A stretch of DNA of 64,000 bases from CAVSPO01 sp963730005 (GCA_963730005.1 CAVSPO010000002.1:10699-74698); one strand, 5' to 3'. Positions 17,271 to 27,039 are shown, counted from the stretch's first letter. Translations and numbers: made by a program. Notes: generated from the letters alone by a model not told the origin.

Positions 17271-17292
17271 CTTGAATCAACCACAATTGAAG
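17271..17292. promoter_or_regulatory. Candidate ArsR operator
   Basis: CTTGAAT (17271-17277) and ATTGAAG (17286-17292) form an AT-rich imperfect inverted repeat (6 of 7 positions) with an 8-bp spacer, 17 bp upstream of the ArsR ATG. ArsR-family operators are typically AT-rich imperfect palindromes of this length overlapping the promoter. Confidence 0.5.
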
Positions 17293-17385
17293 TATTGCAC
17301 TCGGGCCGGGCGCGCACAACACCCCGACAGCCCCCAGAGAAACGCTTTTCAGTCCGTCGGCGTTGTCAACGCACCTTCGGGGTCA

Positions 17386-18201
17386 CTACTGCTGGTCGGC
17401 CCCGTCACCGGTCTGCTGGTCGTCACCACCAAGGCTGCCGGCGGTGCGCTCGTCCTGGCGCTTCAGCTCGTCCCGGCGGCCACGCGCCTCCCCGATGACA
17501 CGTGCCCGCCGCATCATCTTGCGCAGCTGCTCGGACGTCAGCGTGAAGGTCAGGTATTCGTCCACCGAGGGCAGCATCCAGCCACGCGCCCAGGCCAGGA
17601 CCGTGAAGGCGCAGCCCACGACGGTGCACACGATCATGCCGAGATTGGGCACGCCCAGCTCGAACGCGGTGATGGCCAGGATCGAGGACAAGATGGCCGG
17701 GGTGGCGTACAGCGGACTGCCGCCGAAGATGCCGGGGATGCGTCCGACGCAGATGTCGCGGATCGCGCCCCCGCCCACCGCGGTCATGACGCCCAGCAGC
17801 AGCGCGGCCTCCCAACCAAAACCGGCCGCCAGCGTTTTGATTGCTCCGGTTGCCGACCAGGTTCCCAGCACCAAACCGTCCAGCACCACCGAGGTGTACT
17901 TCCAGACCGGGCCCTGCGGCCAGAACAGCCAGACGAACAGCGCCCCCACGCAGGCCGTTCCCAGATACGCCGGATCAGCGATGGCCACCGGCGGGCCGCT
18001 CTGCAGCAACACGTCGCGGACCATGCCGCCACCCAGGGCGGACGCGATCGCGAGCGCCACCAGGCCGATGACGTCCAGCTTGTACTCACGGGCCACCATG
18101 GCCCCCAGGATGCCGTTCAACAGCACCCCCACCAGATCAATGACCCGGAACAATTCCGGCAGAACGACATCCGTCAACGGCACGCGACGATCGTAAGGCA
18201 T
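17386..18201 (-). CDS. TRIC-type cation channel family (UPF0126/YadS-like) membrane protein
   Basis: A 271-residue protein with about six to seven helices formed by two repeats, each with a glycine-rich kink: IASALGGGMVRDVLL and MTAVGGGAIRDICVG. This is the prokaryotic TRIC/UPF0126 fold, some of whose members are homotrimeric cation channels. A hydrophilic, charged C-terminal extension of about 70 residues, ending in a DQQTGDGADQQ-type tail, follows. ATG at 18201 is chosen; the frame remains open far upstream through the ogt gene but that sequence is not membrane-like. Confidence 0.85.
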   Translation of the reverse strand: MPYDRRVPLTDVVLPELFRVIDLVGVLLNGILGAMVAREYKLDVIGLVALAIASALGGGMVRDVLLQSGPPVAIADPAYLGTACVGALFVWLFWPQGPVWKYTSVVLDGLVLGTWSATGAIKTLAAGFGWEAALLLGVMTAVGGGAIRDICVGRIPGIFGGSPLYATPAILSSILAITAFELGVPNLGMIVCTVVGCAFTVLAWARGWMLPSVDEYLTFTLTSEQLRKMMRRARVIGEARGRRDELKRQDERTAGSLGGDDQQTGDGADQQ

Positions 18202-18235
18202 CCGGCTGGTGCAACCGCCACGTGGCCGGCCCCGG

Positions 18236-18721
18236 TCAGGCGCGGGTCGAACCCTGAGCAGCCTCCAGGTCGAGCAGCCACCGCTTGCGGCCCAGGCCAC
18301 CCGCGTAGCCGATGAGCTCACCGCCGGCCCCCACCAGCCGATGGCAAGGGACGATGATGCTGATCGGGTTGAGCCCGGTGGCCGCACCCACTGCCCGCGC
18401 AGAGCCACAGTTGATGCGTCGGGCCAGGTCACCGTACGTCTGCGTCCGGCCGTAGGGGATCTCGGCGAGCGCCCGCCACACCCGTTGTTGGAAGTCGGTC
18501 CCGGTGGGCGCCAGCAGCAACTCGAAGTCCCGGCGGGTTCCCGCGAAGTACTCCGCCAACTGCCGCACCGCCTCAGGCGCGACGCTCGGGTCAGCATCTC
18601 CGAGTGCTGCGGGAGGTGGCAGGTGCGTCTGCCCCTCCAGGTAGCAGCCGGTCAGCTGCCCGTCCGCAGCCACCACCAGGGTGATCGGGCCCAGCGGGGA
18701 ATCGACGACCCGGTGCCGCAC
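18236..18721 (-). CDS. ogt: Methylated-DNA--protein-cysteine methyltransferase
   Basis: A 161-residue O6-alkylguanine-DNA alkyltransferase. The acceptor cysteine is in IIVPCHRLVG, preceded by the helix-turn-helix segment IPYGRTQTYGDLARRI and followed by YAGGLGRKRWLLDLE. It repairs O6-methylguanine in one irreversible transfer. There is no N-terminal Ada zinc domain, so it is the stand-alone Ogt type. Start is GTG at 18721, 29 bp after the DinB stop, because the upstream open frame overlaps the DinB gene. Confidence 0.9.
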   Translation of the reverse strand: MRHRVVDSPLGPITLVVAADGQLTGCYLEGQTHLPPPAALGDADPSVAPEAVRQLAEYFAGTRRDFELLLAPTGTDFQQRVWRALAEIPYGRTQTYGDLARRINCGSARAVGAATGLNPISIIVPCHRLVGAGGELIGYAGGLGRKRWLLDLEAAQGSTRA

Positions 18722-18750
18722 AGGCGGGCTCGTGCCTGCCCCGACCCGGC

Positions 18751-19263
18751 TCAAGCGAGCCGGTCCAGGAGGCCACGCACGTAGGCCGCCTGCCCGACAT
18801 GCTGGGTGACGTCGTTGAGGATCGAGACCAACCGAACCGCCTCGGTCACCGGCGGGTCCCACCTGGAATCAACGATGCGCCCCAGACTGTCGGAGTCGCA
18901 CCCGGCGATGACCGCCACGGTGCGCTCGTGCACAGCCCGGTAGTAGCCGGCCAACAACCCCGGGTCGCCGACGCTGAAGGCCCGCACCTGCTCGGGGGTG
19001 TGCGCGTAGCCGAGGTCGTCGTCACCGTAGGGCAAGGCGCACCTGGCGTTCCAGCCCTGCTGCGTCCACACCTGGTCGCCGCCGGCCAGAGCGGCAATCT
19101 GCACGTCTTCACAACGACCGATGTGCCAGGCCAGCCAGCCGATGGAGTTGGCAGCTGGGTCGGGCTGCCAGAGCAGGTCGCCGGCGCCCAGCCCGTCCAG
19201 GACACGGTCGAGATCGTCGACCACGCGAGTGAACGCGTCGTCGAGGATGTCCCTGAAATCCAT
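18751..19263 (-). CDS. DinB/DUF664-family protein (putative mycothiol-dependent enzyme)
   Basis: A 170-residue DinB-fold four-helix protein. The metal-ligand histidines are expected in WLAWHIGRCEDVQI (first) and LNDVTQHVGQAAYVRGLL (last). Actinobacterial members of this group include thiol-S-transferases that use mycothiol. Its start codon overlaps the osmoprotectant substrate-binding protein stop (ATGA), and ogt follows closely, so the three may be transcribed together. Substrate unknown. Confidence 0.82.
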   Translation of the reverse strand: MDFRDILDDAFTRVVDDLDRVLDGLGAGDLLWQPDPAANSIGWLAWHIGRCEDVQIAALAGGDQVWTQQGWNARCALPYGDDDLGYAHTPEQVRAFSVGDPGLLAGYYRAVHERTVAVIAGCDSDSLGRIVDSRWDPPVTEAVRLVSILNDVTQHVGQAAYVRGLLDRLA

Positions 19264-20195
19264 CAGATCAGCCCCTGCACGGTCAGCCAGTCCTTGGCGA
19301 TCACAGCAGCGGACTGCTTGTCGACGCTGCTGCGGGAGTTGATCCTGACCAGCTCATCGGTGCTGAGTCTGGCCTGCACGCCGTTGATCAGGCCGGCGGC
19401 GTGGTCGTCCACCTTGCTGCTGACCACCGGCGTCACGTTCTGGGGCAGCACCATCGACTTCGGGTCACTCAACGTCACCAGGTCGTTGCTGGCGATCAGC
19501 GGGCTGGCGGAGTAGACGTTGGCCATCATCACGGTGCCGTCGGTGAGGGCCTTGACGGTCAACGGGCCACCGGAATCCTCCACCGGGGTGACGGTGGCGT
19601 CGATGCCGTAGAACTCCTTGAGGCCGATCGGGCCGTAGGGGCGCGTGGCCAGCTCCGAGTTGGCGGCGATCGTCACCGGCTGCGGCAGCTTGCCCAGGTC
19701 CTCCAGGCTGCTCAGACCGTACCGCTCGGCGGTGGCCCTGGTGACGTTGTAGGAGTCCTGGTCGCTGGCGTGGGCGGAGTCCAGCAGCCGCATTCCCTCC
19801 GCGAGCTTGGCGCCCAGAGCCTGGTTGATCTCCTCCGTGGTGCGGGCGGTGCTGGTCTTGTCGAGGTACTGCAGGGCGTTGCCGTTGTACTCGGGGATGA
19901 TGTCGATCCGCCCGGCCTGCACCTCGGGCATGAACACCTCGCGACTGCCGATCCGGAACTCGCGGGCCACCTGGTAGCCGCCGTTCTCGAGCACCTGCGC
20001 GTAGATCTCGGCGATGATCTCTGCCGAGTAGTAGTCGGACGACCCGATGACCAGCGCGGATCCCGACGCGCCGGTCGACGAGCCGGCCAGCGGATCCTTG
20101 GCGGCACAGCCGGCGAACGCCAGCGACAGGGCGGTCAACAGGGCCAGGAAGCGCCGACACGGCAGTCGTCCAGACTGCGATGGGTGACGCATCAT
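19263..20195 (-). CDS. Glycine betaine/choline/carnitine ABC substrate-binding lipoprotein (OpuCC/OsmF-like)
   Basis: A 310-residue OpuAC-type binding protein. A lipoprotein signal with lipobox AFAGC is followed by LVIGSSDYYSAEIIAEIYAQVLE and IDIIPEYNGNALQYLD, the hallmark of the quaternary-amine binding fold. C-terminal DELVRINSRSSVDKQSAAVIAKDWL matches this family. It is intact. Two successive ATGs at 20195 and 20192 are possible starts, with AAGGGAA upstream. The frame appears fused to the upstream permease because of an indel at the end of that permease. Probably captures compatible solutes for the adjacent ABC transporter. Confidence 0.88.
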   Translation of the reverse strand: MMRHPSQSGRLPCRRFLALLTALSLAFAGCAAKDPLAGSSTGASGSALVIGSSDYYSAEIIAEIYAQVLENGGYQVAREFRIGSREVFMPEVQAGRIDIIPEYNGNALQYLDKTSTARTTEEINQALGAKLAEGMRLLDSAHASDQDSYNVTRATAERYGLSSLEDLGKLPQPVTIAANSELATRPYGPIGLKEFYGIDATVTPVEDSGGPLTVKALTDGTVMMANVYSASPLIASNDLVTLSDPKSMVLPQNVTPVVSSKVDDHAAGLINGVQARLSTDELVRINSRSSVDKQSAAVIAKDWLTVQGLI

Positions 20196-20877
20196 CAGAT
20201 TCCCTTCGAGTGGGGGCGGGCGTGCACGAGCCGAACGCTGAGGCGTTGGATCAACTTCGAAGACCAGTTCGACGACGATCGCCAGGGCAATCACCAGTAT
20301 GGCGGCCGCCAGCATCTGGGCGTAGTCCTGGGTGCTGAGCCCCAGGAACAGGAACCGGCCCAGCCCGCCACCGCCGACGTAGGCGGCCAGGGTGGCGGTG
20401 GCCAGCACCTGCAGGGTGGCGGACCGTAGCCCGCCGAGCAGCAACGGGAGCCCGAGCGGCGCCTCCACCCGGGCCAGGATCTGGGGCTCGGACATCCCGA
20501 TCGCACGGGCGGCGTCGATGGTCTGGCGGTCGATGGCGTCGATACCGGAGTAGGCGCCGGCCAGGATCGACGGGACTGCCAGCACCATCAGGGCGATGAT
20601 CGGCGCCAGCGGCCCGATCCCGACCAGCAACGCGATCAACGTCAGCAGACCGAGGGTGGGCAGCGCCCGAGCGGCCCCGGAGCTGGCGACGACGAACGTG
20701 CGGCCCTTGCCGGTGTGACCGATCAGGTAGCCCAGCGGGATGCCGATCGCAGCGGCCAGCACTACCGCGACCAGCGGTGTACTGCAGGTGCTCGACGACT
20801 CGGGTCGTCACACTGTTGGGCCCGGTCGCGTGCGCCGGGTCGAGGATCCAGTCGATGGCCAGCTGGAAGTAGTTCAC
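20195..20877 (-). pseudogene. Osmoprotectant ABC permease (second), frameshifted
   Basis: Reconstructed from three frames. The N-terminus starts at GTG 20877, overlapping the previous permease stop (GTGA), and reads NYFQLAIDWILDPAHATGP through EHLQYT. A shift near 20775 leads into VLAAAIGIPLGYLIGHTGKG and the coupling-helix motif AIGMSEPQILARVEAPLGL. Another shift near 20260 gives the true end LIQRLSVRLVHARPHSKGI at a TGA at 20195-20197, overlapping the binding-protein ATG. Protein motifs are fully conserved on both sides, so sequencing indels are likelier than gene death. Confidence 0.8.
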
Positions 20878-21517
20878 GACGCGGCCCTGCGCGTCCACGG
20901 CATCAGCACCCGACCGAGCAGCACCAACGCCAGGTCGACGGTGATCGCCAGCAGCATGGTGACGACGATGCCGGCGAACACCTCCTCGAGGATGCCGCGC
21001 TGGAACCCGTCGGTGAACAGGCTGCCGAGGTTGTCGATGCCCAGCACCGCGCTGACGGTGGTCAACGCGATCGTGCTCACCGTCACCACGCGCAGCCCGG
21101 CCAGCAGGGCCGGGCCGGCCAGCGGCAACTCCACCTGCAGGAAGCGTCGGGCCGGCGAGTAGCCCAGCGCGGTGGCGCTGAACACCGCGTCGGCGGGGAC
21201 CGCGTCGAGGGCGTCGGCCGCCGCGCGCACCATCAGGGCCAGGCCGTAGAGGGTGAGCGCGACGATCACGTTCGACCCGGTCGCGCACCGAGGTGCCCAG
21301 CAACAGCGGCAGCATGATCAGCAGCGGCAGCGACGGGAATGGCATAGAGCACCGAGGCGGCGGTCAGCAGGGCGAAACGCGACCAGCGGAAGCGGTTGGC
21401 CAGCCAGCCCAGCGGCAGCGCCAGCAGGAAGCTGGCCACGATGGCGGGCAGCGCCAGCCCCAGGTGGGACGAGGCGGCCGCACCGATCAGCTGCAGGTTG
21501 TCGAGCACCCACCTCAC
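20874..21517 (-). pseudogene. Osmoprotectant ABC permease (first), frameshifted
   Basis: Starts at GTG 21517, overlapping the ATPase stop (GTGA), and reads RWVLDNLQLIGAAASSHLGL through VLYAIP. A shift near 21345 leads to SLPLLIMLPLLLGTSVRD, and another near 21270 to VIVALTLYGLALMVRAAADA, then the EAA-like GYSPARRFLQVELPLAGPAL. The order of segments is exactly that of OpuCB/ProW-like permeases of about 215 residues. Two single-base indels break the frame. Works with the second permease as a heterodimeric membrane channel. Confidence 0.8.
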
Positions 21518-22390
21518 TGCAGGTCCCCGTCCAAGCTTGCCGCGGGGCCGCCATGGCCGTCGACGAGCTTGCCGACGGGGCGGCCGTGACCGTCCACCAC
21601 CACTTCCACGCCGTCGACGGACTCGACGTGCAAGGCACTCTGACCGGTGCGCAGGCCGATGAAGTGCGTCACGAAGTCGCTGGCCGGGGAGGTCACCAGG
21701 TCGTGGGGAGTGCCCTGCTGGGCGATCCGGCCACGATCGGCGAGCAGCACGATGTGATCACCGAGCCGGAAAGCCTCCCCGATGTCGTGGGTGACGAAGA
21801 TGATGGTCTTGGCGAGCTGGCGCTGCAGTGCTGTCAGGTCACGCTGCAGGTCGGCGCGGACGATGGGGTCGACGGCGCCGAACGGCTCGTCCATCAGCAG
21901 CAGATGCTGGTCGGCCGCCAGCCCCCGCGCCACGCCGACGCGCTGTCGCTGACCGCCGGACAACTGCGCTGGAAAGCGATCTGCCAGGCCCCGGTCCAGA
22001 CCCACCAGGTCCATCATCGCCAGGCCGCGGGCCTGGGCGTCGGCCTTCTGCACTCCGTTCAGCAGCGGCACCGTGCAGATGTTGTCGATGACCCGTTTGT
22101 GCGGCAGCAGGCCGGCGTCCTGCATCACGTAGCCGATCTGCCTGCGCAGCTGGACGGGATCGCGCTGGGCGACGTCGCTGCCCGTCGATCAGGATCCGGC
22201 CGCTGGTGGGCGTGATCATCCGGTTGACCATCCGCAGCAGCGTGGTCTTGCCGCAGCCGCTGGAGCCGAGCAGCACCGTGATGCGACCGGCGGGAACCAC
22301 CATGCTGAAATCGGCAACGGCCTCCGCGCCGTCCGGATACCGCTTGCCGACGTGGTCGAACTCGACGACGGGCGCAGCTGTCTGGGCCAT
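21514..22390 (-). pseudogene. Osmoprotectant ABC ATPase (OpuCA/ProV-like), one frameshift
   Basis: Starts at ATG 22390 with GGGAGGAG upstream. Walker A is GSSGCGKTT. Near 22184 an extra G in a GGG run shifts the frame; beyond it come VMQDAGLLPHKRVIDN, the signature LSGGQRQRVGVARGLA, Walker B LLLMDEPFGAVDP and the H-loop FVTHDIGEA. A short C-terminal domain of about 60 residues ends in HVESVDGVEVVVDGHGRP, without clear CBS repeats. First gene of the osmoprotectant operon (ATPase-permease-permease-binding protein), all coupled by stop/start overlaps. Confidence 0.83.
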
Positions 22391-22491
22391 GGTCGGCTCC
22401 TCCCTGCCACCAACGTAGCGGCCGTCGCTAGTCTTGTCCGCGGCGACGAACCCCGTCCGCACAAGCAGCAGCATCACGACGGGGAACAGAC

Positions 22492-23558
22492 ATGAGGACT
22501 GCGGATGTGGGTGCCGAAGCGATGATGGCGCGACGAGTCGGGTTCGCCCGTTGGCGTAGTGAGGTTGCCAGCGGCGGCAACAGGTACGACGACGAGCTGG
22601 CCACTGGGCTGCGTGCGCTGGGGTTTGATCTGCGTGAGTACGAGGTGACCGGCCCCTGGCCGCTGCCGGAGCCGGGCGACCGCCGGCGGCTCGCCGAGCT
22701 GCTGACCACCGAGCGGGACTGGCTGATCGACAACATCGTCGGCTCGGCGGCTCCCGAGGTGATCCGTGCGGCCACCAGCGCCGGACGCCGGGTCACGATG
22801 CTGATGCATTACTTCCCGGCCGACGAGCGGAACCTGTCAACGTCCGAGCGCGAGCGGCTGTCTGCGACCGAGGCCGAGGCGGTCAGTGCCGCGACCAGCC
22901 ATCGTGGTGAACAGCGCCTGGACGGCGCAGGAGGTGTCCAGGCGCTACGGCCGCCACGACGCGATCGTCGCCGTGCCCGGGGTGGAACCGGCCCGCCTGG
23001 CCACCGGCTCGTCATCGGGTGGCGATCCGCCGATGCTGCTGTGGCTGGCCAGGCTGACACCCACCAAGGACCCGCTCACCTTCGTCGGCAGCGCTCGCCC
23101 GACTGCAGCATCTCCGCTGGACCGCCCGGCTGGTGGGGCCGGACAGCGTGGACGCAGACCTGAGTCGACAGGTGACGAAGCGCATCGCGGAGGCCGGCCT
23201 GACTGACCGCGTCGAGGTGACGGGCGCACGGGGCGACAAGCCCCTGGAGTCGATCTGGGCCGAGACGGACCTCCTGGTGCACACCGCCCGGGTCGAGCCC
23301 TACGGCATGGTGGTCAGCGAGGCGCTGGCGCGCGGCATCCCGTCCATCGTGGCGCGCGGCACAGGCGCGGTGGAGGCCCAGGGCGTTGGCGCCGAGTTCC
23401 CGCCCGGTGACGCCGATGCGCTGGCGGACGCCTTGGGCAGGTGGCTGACGGACCCGCAACTCCGGCAGCGGTGGCGAGCCGATGCGGCGAGGCTGCGGCC
23501 GCTCCTGCCGACGTGGCAGGACACCACCGCCATCGTCGCGTCGATGCTCCGCCGGTGA
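22492..23558 (+). pseudogene. Family 4 glycosyltransferase, two frameshifts
   Basis: About 355 residues when frames are joined. The N-terminal part is ARRVGFARWRSEVASGGNRY through ATEAEAVSAA. After a shift near 22890 comes AIVVNSAWTAQEVSRRYG and MLLWLARLTPTKDPLTFV. After another near 23095 comes LQHLRWTARLVGPDSVDADL and the donor-binding motif ARVEPYGMVVSEALARGIPS. The E-x7-E-type C-terminal motif places it in GT4. Function would be transfer of a sugar from an NDP-sugar, perhaps to a glycan or small solute. It is divergent from the osmoprotectant operon; a link with compatible-solute synthesis is only a guess. Confidence 0.78.
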
Positions 23559-23564
23559 CCGGCG

Positions 23565-24338
23565 TCACCAGCGCGTCTGCTCCGGGGCCAGCACGGCCAA
23601 CACGCGCCGCTCGACGACCTCGACGAGCGCGTACGCCACCAGGGCGATCAGGGTGACGACCACGACGGTGGACCACAGGGAGGTGTAGCGGCTGGTGGCG
23701 GCGTCCACGGCCATCATGTTGCCCAGACCGGTGCCGGTGGCCAGCCACTCCGCGACGGTGGCGGCGAGCAGGGCGGTCGGCGCGGCGATCCGGGCGGACG
23801 CGAAGAAGGCGGGCGCCATCGCCGGCAGCCGGCCGAGCAGCAGCACGCTGGTCGCGGGTGTGGCGTAGGTCGCGAACACGTCGGCCACCTGCCCGGGCAG
23901 CTGCCCGAGCCCGTACAGGCACGACACCAGGGTGGGGAAGAACGTCATGATCGCCACCACGACGGCGGTGCCGAAGGCCCCGCGTCCGAGCGCGGCGACC
24001 AGGAGCGGAGCGATGGCGATGATGGGCACGCAGCGCAACGCGACCGCGACCGGCGTCAACGCCTGACGCACCCGGTCGACAGGGAGAACACCGAAGCCAG
24101 GGTCACCCCCAGCAACAGTCCGGCGAAGTACCCGGGGATGGCCACCACCGCAGTCTCGGCCATCGCCGTGGCCAGCTCGATCGCGGTGCTCCGGCGCGGC
24201 CGGGGACGAAACCAGCCACGCCCACACGTCCCACGGGCGCTTGGCGAAGTAGGGGTTGAGCCCGAGCAACGCGAACAACCCGATCCAGGCGGCGACGACG
24301 AGCAGAGCTGTCAACAGCACCCCGCCCAGGCCCCGCAC
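23565..24338 (-). pseudogene. NMT1/THI5-type ABC permease B (out-of-frame middle)
   Basis: One open frame of 257 residues, but residues about 52-95 are in the wrong frame. The start reads GLGGVLLTALLVVAAWIGLF and NPYFAKRPWDVWAWLV. The correct continuation ELATAMAETAVVAIPGYFAG lies in another frame (about 24170-24080), then the original frame returns with VDRVRQALTPVAVALRCVPI and the EAA-like motif region LPAMAPAFFASARIAAPTAL. Two compensating indels explain this. Start GTG at 24338 is uncertain, since it may be translated as one chain with permease A. Forms the membrane pore of the precursor importer. Confidence 0.75.
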
Positions 24339-24349
24339 CCACCGTGCCC

Positions 24350-25204
24350 ACGCCGGACGTCGCGGGTCGGACCCGTGGGGGGCTGAGCAGCACCGTCGGC
24401 TGGTCGGGGGCCAGCCGGCGGGCGACGACCGAGACGATCCAGTAACCGACCAGCGACGCGGCGGTGCTCAGCAGCATCAGCGCCCACAGGCCGTCGGTGT
24501 CGAGGCTCCGCAGCGCCAGGATCGACAGCACGCCGACCCCGCGCTCGGCGCCGGTGAACTCACCGACCAGGGCGCCGAGGAAGGCCGCGGGCACCGAGGC
24601 CTGCAGGCCGGCCGTCAGGTACGGCAGCGCTGCCCGCGCCCGGACGGTGACCAGGGTCGTCCAGCGTCCCCGCCCATAGGTGGCGGTCAGGTCAAGCCAC
24701 GACCGGGGCACCGCGCGCAACCCGACGAGCAACGGGACCAGCGTCAGGTAGTAGACCGCCAGGGCGGCCAGGGTGATCTGGGGACCGTCACCGAACCCGT
24801 ACACCAGCCGCAGCAGTGGCCCCAGCGCGACGAGGGGAAGGCAGTAGACGACCAGCGCCAGCCGAAGGACCATCCGCTCCAGGCCGGGCAGCAGCACCAC
24901 CAGCAGCGCGAGCAGCACCGCCGCCAGGTTGCCGAGAAGGTAGCCGATCCCCGCCTCGCGGGTGGTGAACCACAGCCCGCGGCCGTAGACCTCGGCGTTC
25001 TCGACGAGCTTGACCACGATGCCGGACGGGACGCCGATCAGGTGGCGGCCCGCCAGGACTGTCCGCGCCGCCAACTCCCACACGGCGACCACCAGCAGTC
25101 CAGCCCAGGACGGTGCGCAGTGCGACCGGGAGAGGAGCCGAGGCCGGACTCCGGTCTGCGGAGGCTTGGCTGGCTGGGCTCGTCATCGCGCTGCGCACCA
25201 CCAT
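24350..25204 (-). pseudogene. NMT1/THI5-type ABC permease A, frameshifted
   Basis: The N-terminus reads MVVRSAMTSPASQASADRSP through LRTVLGW. An extra base near 25095 shifts it into LLVVAVWELAARTVLAGRHL, and from there it is open through the coupling region ALPYLTAGLQASVPAAFLGA to the last helix SLVGYWIVSVVARRLAPDQP. No stop codon appears before the permease B sequence in this frame. Either an indel in the C6 run near 24375 hides the boundary, or A and B are a natural tandem fusion. The 3' limit given is approximate. Confidence 0.72.
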
Positions 25205-25210
25205 GAGCTC

Positions 25211-26017
25211 AGCGTCCGTCGTCGACGTGCTGGACGACCCCCAGCAACGCACCGATACGGTCGACGAGCTCGGTGAAGCCGCGCGCTGCGCAGCTGCTGC
25301 AGGTGACGCGGCCGCTCGAGGTCGACGGGCAGGTCGGCGATGATCGACCCCGGTCGCGGCGACATCACCAGGATCCGGTCGGCCAGCAGGACCGCCTCCT
25401 GGATGGAGTGCGTGACCAGCACCGTGGTGGTGACGGCGCCCGACCACAGCGGCGGGAGCTCGATGTTGAGGCGCCGGCGGGTGAGCTCGTCGACCGCGCC
25501 GAACGGCTCGTCCAGCAACAGCAGCCGCGGCTCGGTGATCAGACATCGCGCGATCGCCGCCCGCTGCCGCATCCCGCCGGACAGCTCCGCCGGGCGCGCC
25601 ATGCTCGAACCCGGCCAGCCCGACCTTTCCGAGCAACTCGTCCACGAGTTGGTGGTCGACCGGTCGGCCGGCAAGTCGCTGCGCCAGGGCGACGTTGCCG
25701 GCGGCCGTCCGCCAGGGCAGCAGGGAGGCGTCCTGGAACGCGATGGCCAGTTCGCCGCGACGGCGAACCGACAGTGGCTCGTCGCCGCCGATCCGCACCG
25801 TTCCGCCGGGGTCGGACTGTTCCAGCCCGGCGATGATGCGCAGCAGCGTGGACTTCCCGCACCCCGAGGGCCCGACCAGCGCGGTGACCGAGCCGGGGGC
25901 GAGAGTGAGGTCGAGGGGCTCCAGGACCACCAGTGGAGCGGCCAGTGTCTGGAAGGTCTTGCCCACCGCGGTGCAGACGACCTCCGGGGCGGTCCGCCCG
26001 GGAGTCGAGCCGGTCAC
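25211..26017 (-). pseudogene. NMT1/THI5-type ABC ATPase (SsuB/ThiZ-like), two frameshifts
   Basis: ATG at 26017 overlaps the binding-protein stop (ATGA). Walker A is GPSGCGKST and the Q-loop is AFQDASLLPW. An extra G near 25605 shifts the frame into AELSGGMRQRAAIARCLITE, Walker B LLLLDEPFGAVDE and H-loop VLVTHSIQEA. A second shift near 25280 gives the proper end GFTELVDRIGALLGVVQHVD and a TGA at about 25211, just before the permease A start. Energises import together with permeases A and B. Confidence 0.8.
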
Positions 26018-27039
26018 GCCGTCGGTCCGTCCTTGTACACCTCGTCGAGAATGGAGTGGTCCCAGAGCTCGGGGGTGCTTCCGCGGATGCCCAGCAAGTC
26101 GAACAGCTGCAGGTTCTCGTCGATCTGCTCATCGGTGAACCACCCGAACCCGAACCGGTCGGTCGTCGGGGAGAACATCAGGTCAAGCTGGACGTCGGCC
26201 TGCTTGCGCTGGGTCTCCAGGTCGAGGCCCGCGTCCGGGTAGGCCTTGACCGTGAGTTCGGCCGCGGCCTGCGGATCGTCCTTGTACAGCTGCCAGCCCC
26301 GGGCGTCGCCGCGGAACAGGCGGACGATCTGGTCGCGCTGCTGCTCGTCCTCCAGGCTGGAACGCCGCACGGTGTACGTCTGGCTCATCGGGTTGTAGCC
26401 GAAGTCGGCCAGCAGCATCGAGTGACCCTCGATGCCCTGGACTGCGAGCGCCACGGGCAGGTCGTTGTAGAAGCAGTAGAGACCGTCCACCTGACCGGCC
26501 GTGAGCACCGCCGGGTCGTACTGGCTGGGCACGAACGTCACCTGGTCCTTGCTCAGGCCGTTGATGGACAGGAAGGCCGACAACCCGGGCGTGTCGGTGC
26601 CCGCGACGCCGATCTTCTTGCCGACGAGGTCCTGTGGCTCGCGCAGCGGAGCCTTGGCCAGCGAAAGGATGGTCACCGGGCTCTTCTGGTACTGGGCGCC
26701 GATGATGACGAGGTCGGCCCCCTCGGCGTTGGACCTGGCCACACCGTCGGCCACCGAGATGTTCATCGAGGCCGCGCCGCTGACCGTGTTGGCGTCTCCG
26801 GCCACGTTCGGCCCGCCGGCCGCCAGCCTGACGTCGAGACCGAGTTCCTTGAACACGCCACGGTCCTGGGCGAGGTAGGTGCCACCGAACTGCACCGAGT
26901 GCGTCCACGACAACTGATAGGTGACCTGGGCTGCGGCGCCGGACGAGGCGGGGCCACGGCTGCAGCCGACTACTCCGCCCAGCGCGAGCGCACCGAGCCC
27001 CCCGATCATCGCGCGGCGAGAGAAAGCAGGCATGTCCAT
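26014..27039 (-). CDS. NMT1/THI5-like ABC substrate-binding lipoprotein
   Basis: A 341-residue intact binding protein. The leader contains FSRRAMIGGLGALALGG with lipobox GVVGC, and the twin-arginine is compatible with Tat export. Mature protein starts VTYQLSWTHSVQFGGTYLAQ, the NMT1 fold for thiamine-pyrimidine, riboflavin-like or sulfonate ligands. Further family segments are AADGxxG-type DLVIIGAQYQKSPVTILSLA and GYNPMSQTYTVRRSSLEDEQ. ATG at 27039 has GGAGG five bases upstream; the open frame beyond it is antisense to the acyltransferase. No thiamine riboswitch is visible upstream, so the ligand stays open. Confidence 0.87.
   Translation of the reverse strand: MDMPAFSRRAMIGGLGALALGGVVGCSRGPASSGAAAQVTYQLSWTHSVQFGGTYLAQDRGVFKELGLDVRLAAGGPNVAGDANTVSGAASMNISVADGVARSNAEGADLVIIGAQYQKSPVTILSLAKAPLREPQDLVGKKIGVAGTDTPGLSAFLSINGLSKDQVTFVPSQYDPAVLTAGQVDGLYCFYNDLPVALAVQGIEGHSMLLADFGYNPMSQTYTVRRSSLEDEQQRDQIVRLFRGDARGWQLYKDDPQAAAELTVKAYPDAGLDLETQRKQADVQLDLMFSPTTDRFGFGWFTDEQIDENLQLFDLLGIRGSTPELWDHSILDEVYKDGPTA

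Noticed and set aside
19263..20762. A 499-residue fusion of ABC permease and substrate-binding protein
   Set aside because: The permease's true end lies in another frame and stops exactly at the binding-protein ATG, so the fusion is produced by one indel.
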